This document shows positions 20,013 through 30,499 of a DNA stretch of 64,000 nt, piece by piece. The stretch is from positions 30,891,129 through 30,955,128 of the forward strand of contig OZ024828.1 in the NCBI GenBank assembly GCA_964016985.1. Direction: 5' to 3'. This stretch comes from Anodontia alba. Its lineage: Eukaryota > Mollusca > Bivalvia > Lucinida > Lucinidae. The position numbers and the translations under genes are program-made. Position 1 is the stretch's first letter, and each line of letters starts with the position of its first letter. The notes beneath the pieces were generated by a model. It was not told where the DNA came from. It was given only the letters and a program-made list of their open reading frames with translations, and searched no databases.

Positions 20013-20262
20013 ATCACGAAAACATGCCTATGTAATTTTGACCCCCTAAAACCCCACTTTTATATAGTAAAACTGGGATTTACAGGGGTATACATCATTT
20101 TTTTTTATTTCTGCTTAAAAACATAGATTGTGGGTACTCGTTGGAGTACCCACAATCTATGTTTTGAGCAGAAATATGAAAAATATCAGAATTTTTATCC
20201 GAAAATTTTCATTTTTTGGTGGTAAAATTTGAAGTATATTTGAATAGGCGTGTTTTCGTAAT
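20013..20262 (+). mobile_element. Family A MITE, copy 5, hairpin tip deleted
   Basis: 250 bp; both ends are intact (CATCACGAAAACATGCC / TTTTCGTAATG). The hairpin is shortened: GTGGGTACTCGTTG joins directly to GAGTACCCAC, losing about 30 bases symmetrically around the tip. Confidence 0.9.
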
Positions 20263-21385
20263 GTCATTAATATTCTGCAGAGCAGTTACAGGTAAATGCA
20301 CATAAAAAAGCTAATTTCTATTTTTAAATACACATTTTAATTCTAGCCAATATAGTATTGAAATGAACTGGTAATTATATGAATTAGAAAAAAACTAGAT
20401 TAAATTCTGAACAATTATGAACAAAAGACCTACTTGCCATACAAATTTCAATGAACAAAAATATCAATTTGTTAGCTTGATCGAAGAAATGTCCAGTTTA
20501 TTACTTTCTGTAAATTAAAATTTGTCACTACACAAAATGATACGGTTGATTTTTCTATTGCTTTCCTTAAAATTGTAGATGTTTCTTATGTACTAGGTGT
20601 TATGTTCGACTTGTCCCCTGCTTTCCCATTTGTATGAAAAGTGAAAATTAGTGCATTTTTATGGTTTATCTTCTAGTAAATTTTCTTATAGATACTAGAT
20701 TTAATAACGCTTGGAAATTTAATATATGATTCTCAATTATTAATTTTTAATGCTTTTTAGGCTTTATAGACAGGCGTAACGAGAAAGAAATGAAAGTGAA
20801 ACCAGCAACACGCTTTAAATTATTAACAATATTTATTCGCAAAAAAATAAGACAAGATTCAAAACAGAAGAATGTAAGTAAACAGTACCTTTCAAGTTTA
20901 TGCGACAAAGTCCCTCAGAAATAATCCACAAGAATTTATTAAACAAATCCTTTGAATAACAGTTTCTGATCCCACAATTTTAAGTTCCTGAATTCAGAAT
21001 TTAAGTCCAGAATGAATAAAATATTAAAGTAATCCAGTATTGAATAATTTCCGATGAAAGTATATAAAGATGCCCAGATGAAAATCTTTTCTCCTTATAC
21101 AATCAAAGAACGTTCTGGAAAAAGAATTTACTACAGGCATCTCTTATTTTCCAGTTTCAATCAAGAAACTTCTAAATATTCTATGACATGCCAAAAATAA
21201 CTCAGTCCAGAATCAAGGACATAAACAATACATTATTGTAAACATGTTGTTCCAGAAAGTTATTTATGGAAACATAGTAACTAAAGTTATTTATGGAAAC
21301 ATAGTAAACATTATGCTTAAAATAATGAATACCCTATATATGTAACGGTTATATTCATGCCAATAAGTTTATTACACCATATTAA
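20263..21385. other. Unassigned AT-rich stretch
   Basis: No coding frame or element recognised. A 26-base direct repeat (AAGTTATTTATGGAAACATAG) occurs twice at about 21256-21303. Confidence 0.5.
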
Positions 21386-21480
21386 TTAGAACAGAACAGA
21401 ACAGAATAGAATTTTATTCGAACTCCAGTAGGCTATAAAGCCCATGCGGACATAATACCTACATGTACAATGGCATTTGG
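21386..21480 (-). repeat. Possible CR1/L2-like LINE 3' end
   Basis: On the minus strand, GGGCTTTATAGCCTACTGGAG is followed by AATAAAATTCTATTC and a short TTCTG repeat, the kind of 3' end seen in CR1/L2 LINEs. No coding part is attached. Confidence 0.35.
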
Positions 21481-21558
21481 ACAGTGTTCCACCGACAAAT
21501 ACAATCCATACAACTAAAATGTCTTCATTTTAACAGACTATGAATGAAGAAAACAAAA

Positions 21559-21593
<35 letters not shown>
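21559..21593. repeat. Poly-A tract
   Basis: About 33 A in a row, unlinked to a recognised element. Confidence 0.9.
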
Positions 21594-21595
<2 letters not shown>

Positions 21596-22074
21596 AAAAG
21601 TAAAACAGATAACATATGATGAAATGCCACAAGTTTTGGAGAAGGTGCTTATTATTATTATTTCATTTATTTATTTATTAATTTTTTTTTCTCTCTCTCT
21701 TTTAGATTGATTCTTCATCATATAACATTATTATAAAACGGTATGTTTTATGGTCGCACTTTAGCAACACCAGGATTATCAACTAATGACAACAGCTAAT
21801 AATATAGAGAACATCAGCTGATTGAAACGGACGTCGGTCTTACAAATTTGCAAGACCGCACGACCGCCTCAAACCTACTAAAGATATTTATATAAAATAT
21901 TTATATACATGTATATGAATGCTGTGCACAGTACCTGTCTCTTAATTTTAATAAGCTTCATACATACACACATACACACATGCACGCGTGTCCAAATCCA
22001 ATATGCTACCGAAACGAAATATAGGACACTGGATTTATGAAATAAAATGATGTCTGTCCCAAGTAGTCACTGAT

Positions 22075-22935
22075 TTAAATGCAATGTTATTGGCCATTGC
22101 AAATACAATTTATGTTTTAATGATTATGTTAATGACAGTAATTAATTTATATCATATTTATCAAGGGCATGAAATGAGACAACACTTTTTGAGTGATAAT
22201 TGTTTAATTAATGCCCATTAGATGCAGTGTTAATGGCCATTACTAATACAGTTCATGTTTGAATAGTTACTTTAATGACCATAAGTTATTTTACATCACA
22301 AAATCATGGTCTTGAAAACAGAATCCTATCATTTTCTAAGACTTTGCCTTGTTACTGCCCATTAGATGCAAAGGAAATGGCCATCATTAATTTTTAATGC
22401 TATCAGGAATCCAATTTGTTCTCTCAGTGGTGATGACTTTGAAGAATCCCATTTCATGGCCATTTGTTTTCGATTTAGTTTGTAATGGCCACAAAATATG
22501 CATTTTGTATAGTAATAATGGGCATGAAAAGAACTGAAACATGAAGTAATGGCCCATTAGAAATCAAGTTTGATTTTAATGGTCTTGAATTTTAAGAATT
22601 CCTCTTCATGACAATTACTGATTTCTATTCAATCTGTAATGGCCATGAAATGCACACTATAGTAATAATGGGTATGAAAATAAAACTGAAACAAGAAATA
22701 ATGGCCTATTAAATTTCCTATACCATCACTTGTATGCCAAATCACTACATTTAACCGTTTTAATGATATTTTCATGGTTGAAGTTTCAAATATTGACCAT
22801 TAATAAAAAATGTAATGGGAGGAAAATGAACACCATATATTTTTTAAACAAAGATTAACTATTACAATTAATGGTTTTTAGTGCTTTCATATTTTTCATG
22901 GGATTTTAATGGCTTACATCTGCAAGAGTGAAAGT
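22075..22935. repeat. Block of ATTAATGGCCATTAAT-like words, block 2
   Basis: Same vocabulary as block 1 (TTATTGGCCATTGC, TTAATGGCCATTAC, AAATGGCCATCATTAA, TAATGGCCATGAAATG, ATAATGGGCATGAAAA). Some longer words repeat, for example GCCCATTAGATGCA (twice) and AATAATGGGTATGAAAA/AATAATGGGCATGAAAA about 180 bases apart. Confidence 0.7.
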
Positions 22936-23373
22936 TGACGAAATTTGCCCATTAGCAATCCCAAACCAGGTCTCCAAAATATCAATTCACATATCAAGAT
23001 TAGTGAAAATCGATTGATTTTACTCAAGTTATCGTCCGGAAACTAAAATACGGACTTGTGGTGGGCAGAACAATCTGCCAAAACTGACGAAATTTGCCCA
23101 ATGACAATCCCAAACCACTCTCCCCTGATATATACGTGTACGTCACATTTAAATAAGATCCATCATAAACTATTAAAGTTAGAGAGCGGAAACCAAGCGC
23201 TGACGGACGGACGGACGCTCGAAGTGGAAAACATAATACCCAATCACTTTCATGTGGCGGGGTATAACAAGTATTTGAGGGTGAGTCTTAATTTGATCTT
23301 AGGTTGGCGGGCATATGACCATTAAAATACGGCGAAAGCAGATTTCCTTCTCCGCCGGTACACATCTCTATGG

Positions 23374-23680
23374 GCCGGCCTCGGTGGCTCAGTTGGATGC
23401 GCCGTCCGACTGGAGACCAGGAGGTCGCGGGTTCAACCCCCGCCGAGGTCGGCAACATTCTTTCGTGGAGATTGATCATGAAATATTTTCTACGGTCATT
23501 CTCTCCCTTCCGCTGATTCAAGAAGGGCAGTCGTCAGTTTCTGGCGAAAGAATGTGCACAATACTGGTTAACCGCTTAGAGGACTAAGCCTGCCCAGTAA
23601 ACGTGTGGTTAGGTAAACTGACCGCGCGCGACATGACCCCATTGGGTTGACTGGGCCGTAAAACCTCAACACAAACAAAT
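23374..23680 (+). repeat. SINE family S1, full-length, with perfect target duplication
   Basis: 307 bp. The 12-bp duplication ACATCTCTATGG flanks it (23362-23373 and 23681-23692). The tRNA-like head has A box TGGCTCAGTTGG, B box GGGTTCAACCC and an acceptor-like stem GGCCTCG/CGAGGTC. The body runs CAACATTCTTTCGTGGAG to GCAGTCGTCAGTTTCTGG and the tail GGGCCGTAAAACCTCAACAC ends in CAAACAAA. RNA polymerase III transcription and LINE-driven insertion are expected for this class. The duplication shows a recent insertion. Confidence 0.93.
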
Positions 23681-23692
23681 ACATCTCTATGG

Positions 23693-24461
23693 CAAAATGT
23701 TGGAAAGAGATTTTCAGAAACGACCAGATAACCAACTACGGGATTATTCGTGACATTTCTATGGCAAAATGCTGGAAAGCGATTTTCAGAAACGTCCGGA
23801 TAACCACGAGCTTATTCAATCATTGGTGGATTCTCTTACCCAAATAATACTTTTTATATAACAGCTCCTGCCTGGCACTAGTTAAGCCGTTTGTGAAATC
23901 CATTGCTATTGCATCTGCATATTCGTTTGGATTTATTTCCATTTCGTCTATACCAACTCCATTTCGTCTTCTCACACATTCCCATTTCGCCTACTGGGAG
24001 TACAGGGAATCCTCTCGTTATAACAACAGCATTAGTTCCCTAAAACGTTGCCATTAAAGTGAATAATATTTAATGAGCAGATTGATATGTAAGAAAGGTC
24101 TTCTTTTGTTCTTACTTCCTCATAGGTCATATATTTTGGATATTTGTATCGAAAACCTATGTTTCTTTAAAGTATTAAATACAATATTCTTGCATAAGTC
24201 GTGACTTTATTGTTACCTGTTCAACGAAGGTTTAGACAGTCAAATTGACATTATAACGAATCATTTCGTTGTATCGAGTGTAGGTATAAAGAGGGTTGTC
24301 TGTATTTTCACACCATATATATTGTATGGAAAACACGACAATCCGGCAATGCAACCGGTGTAGACCCAGATCCGAGTTAAGGAAATTAATCTGGTTCTAC
24401 CCTGTTGGTGTGCCTGTTTCCCTTATTATCCACACTCATCTATTGTGTATGGAAAACATGG
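23693..24461. other. Non-coding stretch with local duplication
   Basis: The 60-base text CTATGGCAAAATGTTGGAAAG.. ATTTTCAGAAACG..CGGATAACCA near 23688-23750 is repeated at 23758-23815. Near 24341-24415 GTGTAGACCCAGATCCGAG and AATCTGGTTCTACCCTG form a worn hairpin of the GCAAACAGTG type. Confidence 0.5.
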
Positions 24462-24741
24462 CATCACGAAAACATACCTATACAATTTTGACCCCCTTAA
24501 ACCCCACTTTTGTATAGAAAAACTGGGGTTTACAGGGGTATACATTATTTCTCTTATTTCTGCTCAAAAACATAGATTGTGAGTACTCGTTAGAACCGCC
24601 TCGCCGAGGCGGTTCTAACGAGTACCCACAATCTATGTTTTGAGTAGGAATTTGAAAAATATCAGAGTTTTTTATCTGAAAAATTTTCAGTTTTTGGAGT
24701 TGAAATTTCCTATATTTTTGAATAGGCGTGTTCTCGTAATG
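24462..24741 (+). mobile_element. Family A MITE, copy 6
   Basis: Ends CATCACGAAAACATACC and TTCTCGTAATG. The hairpin is nearly perfect; tip base C. Confidence 0.92.
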
Positions 24742-24829
24742 CAATCAGGCAAATCAACTAGTGTAGACTTGGTTCAACACTGGATAACTTTAAATTTTGA
24801 TTTTAACTTTGATCCATATCTCGATACAG

Positions 24830-24861
<32 letters not shown>
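24830..24861. repeat. Poly-A tract
   Basis: About 30 A interrupted by nothing but the final T of the next word. Confidence 0.85.
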
Positions 24862-24862
<1 letters not shown>

Positions 24863-25123
24863 GACGAAAATGGAAACATCCTTAGAAATTGTAGACAAAA
24901 TGGGAATAAAAGCAGACGACGAAATGGGATAAATGAAATGGGAAGCTACCGTGCCAGGATAACCGCTAAACCCAGGTGGCTGTATGGCAGTATTATGCGC
25001 AGATTATTAACGGAGAAACTGAACCCTCCGACTGTCGGAATCGTCGGTGACAGTCAGCGAGACTTCTTTTTGTGGCTTATTGTAACTTACTCCCTAAGTT
25101 TTTCGGACATGAGACGGACCTGA

Positions 25124-25194
25124 GCAAACAATGTAGAACAAGAACAGACACCGCTTTTAGTGGTGTCTTGTCAAGTTAATTCTATGTTGTTTGC
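25124..25194. repeat. GCAAACAGTG-type hairpin
   Basis: GCAAACAATGTAGAACAAG pairs with TTGTCAAGTTAATTCTATGTTGTTTGC, tip CCGCTTTTAGTGG. Confidence 0.6.
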
Positions 25195-25300
25195 GATCCA
25201 TCCAGGAGTTTTTAAGATGAATTAAAATATGCTAAAATTGGTCAATATTCACCAGAGCTATTGTCCCAAACTGACTCAGGGTAAATGTTATTAACCTATT

Positions 25301-25450
25301 TAAAAAAAAAACAAAAAAAACAACAACAAAAAACAAACAAAAACAAAACAAAAAAAAACAAACAAAAAACAAACAAACAAAAAAAAAACAACAACAACAA
25401 CAAAAAAAAAAAACAAAAAAAAAAAAAAAAAAAAACACAAAACAAAACAT
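25301..25450. repeat. A-rich low-complexity tract with CAA repeats
   Basis: Runs of A broken by CAA and CAACAACAA. The minus-strand frames (poly F/C/V) are artefacts. Confidence 0.95.
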
Positions 25451-25557
25451 AAAAAGCATGCCATTTACTGACAGAATTCAAAGGTCTAAGCAGTAAGCAA
25501 TCTCTATACTGTAGCATCTTAGTCAGACCGCCCGTGTCTGCACGCAATTAATATGGA

Positions 25558-25640
25558 AATGAATGAATGAATGAATGAATGAATGAATGAATGAATGAAT
25601 GAATGAATGAATGATTTTTTATTTATTTATTTATTTATGT
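25558..25640. repeat. AATG microsatellite followed by ATTT repeat
   Basis: About 55 bp of GAATGAAT, then TTTATTTATTTATT. Confidence 0.95.
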
Positions 25641-26460
25641 TTATTCATTTGCTTATTTAGTTAACTTGCTGTTTACTCTTTCTATATATCAAAAGTGGCG
25701 AGATATTGGTTGAAGTCATTTCTCACCAGAATTTTTCTTTGTTTTGAAAGCTAACATAAAGGTACACGTGGAATGCAGTTGTAGCTATACTCTTGAAACA
25801 TGATAGAGTTGCATATATTTATAATCTCCATAAAAATTAGTTCATCGGCGTCAAGGATGTTATATATTCAAGTACTTCATTTACTTCCAGGTTTGTTCTA
25901 AGCAGGTAAACAGAAACTAACTAGCATTAAGTATGCCATTTGTTGTAATTTCGTACAATATCATGAAATCGAACGCACCGATTACTCGGGATGACTAGCG
26001 ACTGTCCAATTACGACCTATTATCAAGAGGGGAAAAGCAACAAAATAATCAACTTGGAGGGGGAGGGGAGGGGGGATGCGTCGGCGGCACGTTTGAGATC
26101 TCTAATACTAAAAATGGCTAAATAATTAAAGTAGGCTTGACAGACACTGCAATAAAGAAACAAGCCTACATGTACTTCTACCTTTTGGCCTTTTGAGACA
26201 TAAGAAGCCCCATAAATGCAAGCCTTTTATGATAATCAAAGTACCAAACTACCATATCCTTGTGGGGGGGGGGGAGGAGGGGAACTTCCTATATATGGCA
26301 TAGTACCATACTACGGATGTGCGTGCCGAAGGACCCCCTTTTTCAGCACTGTTAGGAATGTGATTGGCCCCCTTTTTTCAACAAAAGGATAGGAATGACC
26401 CAATTTTTCTGGATTTCTATGTGAAAGGCCCCACTTTTCTGACCTCCTGGTATATGCACA
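25641..26460. other. Unassigned non-coding stretch
   Basis: No gene recognised. There are two G-rich patches near 26056-26078 and 26264-26283. Confidence 0.45.
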
Positions 26461-26719
26461 TATTTTTCACTCAGAGATTTTTCGAGGCTGCTTGTTCTCT
26501 TGGTATTCAGGAATTGACTGCGATATTTGTCTAACTACCAGCAATAAATGGATACAAAAAATCAAAGGGCAGTATATGAATACATGTAGGTCAATATTTC
26601 GGATGATCAAGTATATGAATATGTCCGTTTTTTCACAGGCCAGGTATACGAATGGGGTAGGTTTTGAAATACTGGCTCGCACACTCGTACTACTGTTTGC
26701 ATATCACAGGCTAAGAAAA

Positions 26720-26870
26720 ATAATCAGCCGTACAAGCGCTCGAACCTGGGACCCTCGGATTACTGTTCTGATGCTCTACCGACTGCCTGCCACTGTCACA
26801 TTTTTCTCTGCTAAATTGAGATTCAGCCCACTCTCTGTCATCTCCAGGCTGGCTGAGAGACTTATTTTTG
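26720..26870 (-). repeat. SINE family S3, copy 1
   Basis: On the minus strand a tRNA-like head: CAGTCGGTAGAGCATCAGAAC (A box region) and CCCAGGTTCGAGCGC (B box). Its upstream flank GAGATTCAGCCCACTCTCTG.. GGCTGAGAGAC recurs next to copy 2. Confidence 0.6.
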
Positions 26871-26924
26871 TACTCTTTCATGCTATCAGATGCGATCCAG
26901 TGGAGCCACACTGGTCACCAAGTA

Positions 26925-27090
26925 TTACTGGGTGAGAAAAATGTACAGCCATACTGGCGCTTGAACCCAGGGCCCTTGGATCATTGTTATGATGCATTAC
27001 CTACTGAACTACCCTGCTGCCACTGTCACATTTTCCCATGCTTAATTGAGAATTGTCTTGAATCTAAGTTTCTTCTGGATGGTTGAGAGA
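26925..27090 (-). repeat. SINE family S3, copy 2
   Basis: On the minus strand CAGTAGGTAATGCATCATAACAATG and CCTGGGTTCAAGCGCCAGTATGGCTGTAC parallel copy 1 about 210 bases away in the same orientation. CACTGTCACATTTT and a terminal GGTTGAGAGACC are shared, so this is probably one locus duplicated in tandem. Confidence 0.6.
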
Positions 27091-27164
27091 CCTACATTGT
27101 ATTAAAATGCCCTCTTTATCTGTTTCTTTGGATCAAATACAGAAAATTAGTAAGATAGGTAGTA

Positions 27165-27200
27165 TTTTATTTATTTATTTATTTATTTATTTAAAAAGAG
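27165..27200. repeat. ATTT microsatellite
   Basis: TTTATTTATTTATTTATTTA. Similar AAAT tracts lie at 27503-27530, 27640-27655 and 27680-27700; the last two sit in a 45-base direct repeat (AAATAAATAAAGTGCTACAA...CAAATCA). Confidence 0.9.
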
Positions 27201-27201
27201 A

Positions 27202-28221
27202 AGCTTATAGCATAAAATATACATTCTAAGTTGTCTAAGAACTTTCTGACATGGAAAAATAAGAAAAATATCAATACTTTGAAAAAACATCTTAAGGGCT
27301 CTTGAAGAAAACTTTCTGATATTTCCATCCAGATTTACTTTCATGAATAAATATTATTTAGTATTCCTTTGTTCTTCTTTCCTAGTGAACTCTTATAATT
27401 AGTCTGAAGGCAAAATATTTGCAGATTCAATTTGATTGAAGCTAAAATATTTAGTTTTTAGGCAGCCATGGAATAATTGCACAGTGTTCTTATTTACTTT
27501 AGAAAATAAATAAATAAATAAATAAATAAAACTTTCTATTTTATATTTCTATTTCAGTTTATTTGTATTTTTTCACAATGCAAGAAAAAACAACACTTTT
27601 GTATTTTGGAAAAAAAAAACTATCAAAAATAGATACATAAAAATAAATAAATAAAGTGCTACAAACAAATCAACAAGATAAATAAAAATAAATAAATAAA
27701 GTGCTACAATACAAATCACCAAATTAAATGCAAAATTTGCAAATGAATTTATTTAGTTCTAATGTAACATATTGAATACTGCTCAATTGCATGAATTTAC
27801 CCTTATAGGACCCCACCTAACATCCTTGTAATGACTTCTTAATCACTTAAATAAGATAAGCCTTTGATGTGCGCTCTGTTATCAGAACTGTATATTGGGA
27901 GTGATCATGAAGTGGGGCGGCGGGGTGGGGTCTAGCCAAAAAAGGTGAAAAAAAATGTGTCTTTGAGGGTACTGAAACCCTTATCAAATAAATTGCCAAG
28001 TATAGGGATAAAATACAGAAGATGTGAAGAAACGCTTCCAGGAGCTTCAACATGTCAACTAGTTAAAGTTTTAACCTTTTTCTCATGCACTAAAAAGTCT
28101 GATCGGGGTGACCTTAACCTTGTGGTCAAGGGTATTAAAGCCCTTACGAAAACTGTTCTTAGATATGCTATATACAAGGTTTGAGGCGAATCCCTCAAAA
28201 TGCTTCAACATACCAGCTACA
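27202..28221. other. Unassigned AT-rich stretch
   Basis: No supported gene. There are only short AAAT repeats and chance frames. Confidence 0.5.
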
Positions 28222-28504
28222 CATCACGAAAACATACCTTTTTAATTTTGACCCCCTTAAATCCAACTTTTATATAGTAAAACTGGGGTTTACAGGGGTA
28301 TACATGTACATTATTTTTCTTATTTCTGCTCAAAAACATAGAATGGGGATACGCGTTAGAACCTCCTCGACGAGGCGGTTCTAACGAGTACCCACAATCT
28401 ATGTTTTGAGCAGAAATATGGAAAACTTCAGGGTTTTATCTGAAAATTTTCAATTTTTGGAGGTAAAATTTTCTATATATTTGAATAGGCGTGTTTTCGT
28501 AATG
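28222..28504 (+). mobile_element. Family A MITE, copy 7
   Basis: Ends CATCACGAAAACATACC and CGTAATG. Left hairpin arm is altered (GAATGGGGATACGCGTTAGAACCTCC) while the right arm is standard, so damage is one-sided. Confidence 0.88.
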
Positions 28505-28554
28505 AAAACAAGCGCAACAAACTTTAATCTTTTCAGGACGCTGATGACGACAGC

Positions 28555-28597
28555 ACCATGGCTGAGTCTCCTTTTTACCACATAAAAAAAGGGGAGA
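28555..28597. repeat. Short hairpin CTGAGTCTCCTTTTT / AAAAAAAGGGGAGACAG
   Basis: Imperfect stem between two adjacent family A copies. Confidence 0.4.
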
Positions 28598-28667
28598 CAG
28601 TAAACGAGTAAAAATATACGGTTTGTCATCATTCTTTTTGCACTCTATTGTTATCCTGTAAAGTTCT

Positions 28668-28947
28668 CATCACGAAAACATGCCTATATAATTTTGACCC
28701 CCTTAAACCCCACTTTTATATAGTAAAACTGGGGTTTACAGGGGTATACATTATTTTTCTTATTTCTGCTCAAAACATAGATTGTTGGTACTCGTTAGAA
28801 CCGCCTCGGCGAGGCGGTTCTAACGAGTTCCTACAATCTATGTTTTTAGCAAAAATATGAAAAGTATCTGAATTTTTATCCGAAAATTTTTCAGTTTTTT
28901 GGTGGTGAAATTTCAAAAAAAAATTGAATAGGCGTGTTTTCGTAATG
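28668..28947 (+). mobile_element. Family A MITE, copy 8
   Basis: Only about 164 bp after copy 7 and in the same orientation. Tip base G (CCTCG-G-CGAGG). Right outer part has an A-run (TTTCAAAAAAAAATTGAATAGG). Confidence 0.9.
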
Positions 28948-29312
28948 TTATGTTAGAACAACGTCGTGCTCATTTCATTAGCGAAAATCTTTCCAGGCTT
29001 TCCGAACATGCTTCTTTTAGAGACTTTTTTATACTCATTAGTTCAAACCCTGATATCTCGAATACCTAACTAATGTGAATGCAAATTCGTGGCTGGTTTT
29101 GTTATAGTTTGTGTTTCTTCTTATAATACATAACTGTTTTAACTGTTATTCCAAAGCAAAAACTCTATACCATTGGATCTTTGAGATTACTGTCTAGTAT
29201 AAAATGTAATTACTATATATCTTACTACTTCCAAGTTGAAGTACAAGTCAATACAGAAGTATAGAAATCGAATTCAAAGATTACTTAAAATGAATGATGT
29301 ACAGCGAGTTTC

Positions 29313-29592
29313 AAATAAGGGTTTTGGGGGAACAATGGAACAAGGCAATTTATTTCAGTGGAACAAAGGAACGAAAGTCTAAAATGAAGGGAACAGGGGA
29401 ACAACGGCACTTTTGAGAACATGGAACATAGACAGTGAAGATTTTGATTTTGAGAACAAGGGAAAATGCCGATTTTTAAGGGAACAGGTACCCCCCCCCA
29501 CCCGGGAGGTTCTCCAAAATATGGGATTTTGGGGAACAAGGGGAAATGCCATTTTTTGAGGGAACAAGGGAACATGTACCCCTGGGAGAGTC
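29313..29592 (+). mobile_element. Family H GGGGAAC-rich element, copy 1
   Basis: Words such as GGGGAACAAGGGAACA, AAGTCTAAAATGAAGGGAAC, GAACATAGA and GATTTTGATTTT appear in the same order as in copies 2 and 3. This copy carries a partial repeat of its right half (AAAATGCC... twice). Ends are worn. Confidence 0.7.
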
Positions 29593-29914
29593 TCCCAAAT
29601 ATTTTGATTACTTAGGAGGATGCCTCGATATATGACAGCTGTGTATCAGCTTTTGTGCTGGGATTTATTCATACATGTAGCACCAGGTAAATGCACTTTT
29701 TTAAGTTAAAAGGTACTTATATTTTCTTATTTTCTTATGTCTCCACCAAAACGTATGTTGTGGGTGCTCATAACGTATGTGGTTTCTTTGACAAAAAAGA
29801 AACAAAAAAAAAAAAAAAAATATCCCATCTTATCTGGAGTTCTGTTATTGTTTACGTATTTTTTGCACCACTAAACGCTGAAAATTAAGGGGATTCGGGA
29901 CATTTTCAGGGGAA

Positions 29915-30020
29915 ACGACTCTGTTAAAATGGGTTTGCCTCCTTTCTGAAAAACTTTGCTCCTGTATGGCAAAAATTCTTTCCGATCAGGGTAGGTCTCT
30001 TTTCAGAAGGGGATTGGTAT
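29915..30020. repeat. Worn GGAAAGAATTTGCTCCC-type hairpin
   Basis: AACTTTGCTCCTGTATGGCAAAAATTCTTTCC and the follow-on TCTTTTCAGAAGGGGATTGG identify it. Confidence 0.5.
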
Positions 30021-30090
30021 CAAGATAAGCAAACAAGAAGTCACAAGAGTGGTCTCTCTTGGTCTCTCTTAACGAGCCGTCTCATAAAGA

Positions 30091-30310
30091 TGAGGTCCTC
30101 CTAAAGGGGGTACCTGTTCCCTTGTTCCCCTGAAAAAAATCTGCATTTTCCCTTGTTCCCCCAAATCAGAATCTTGATTTTCTATGTTCCTTGTTCCCCG
30201 AAATTGCCTTTGTTCCCCTGTTCCCTATAGTTTTAGACTTTTGTCCCCTTGTTCCCCTGAAATAAATGGCCTAATTCACATGTTCCCCAAAACCCCTGGC
30301 AGGGCCTCAA
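30091..30310 (-). mobile_element. Family H GGGGAAC-rich element, copy 2
   Basis: Inverted relative to copy 1, about 500 bp away. Ends TGAGGTCCTCC (left) and, inverted, TTGAGGCCCTGCC (right) suggest short terminal inverted repeats. The body is CCCCTTGTTCCCCTG-type on the plus strand. Confidence 0.7.
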
Positions 30311-30439
30311 AGACCTACGCCGTTTGCCACGATTTTTTCTTCATAAAAGAAGTATTAAACTCCTATTAGCATCATTGGACATGTCCACGTTCAAGAATGG
30401 AAGAGCTACTCCAAAAACTCAGGGATGAAAGGGTTAACA

Positions 30440-30499
30440 CTCTCTTTAATATTCTTTTTCAGTTTACATCTTTGCAAGTCTTACCAATAAATCCACGTT
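30440..30499 (+). promoter_or_regulatory. 3' splice site and short 5' UTR of zinc-finger gene 2
   Basis: TATTCTTTTTCAG ends at 30462, followed by 37 bases of leader to the ATG at 30500. A non-coding upstream exon is implied but was not found. Confidence 0.6.

Noticed and set aside
23374..23450. Possible functional tRNA gene
   Set aside because: It has A and B boxes, but it is followed by a fixed 230-bp body and CAAACAAA tail and flanked by a 12-bp duplication, so it is a SINE head. The heads at 8.7, 33.6, 39.8, 54.2 and 61.5 kb are judged the same way.
26492..26935. 147-residue frame
   Set aside because: The longest frame outside known genes, but its second half reads through a tRNA-like SINE head on the opposite strand and the first half shows no domain.
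29285..29575. Proline/leucine-rich 96-residue frame (MFPCSLKKWHFPLFP..)
   Set aside because: It is the translated GGGGAAC element; similar frames appear in the copies at 30.2 and 49.8 kb only because the DNA word is repeated.
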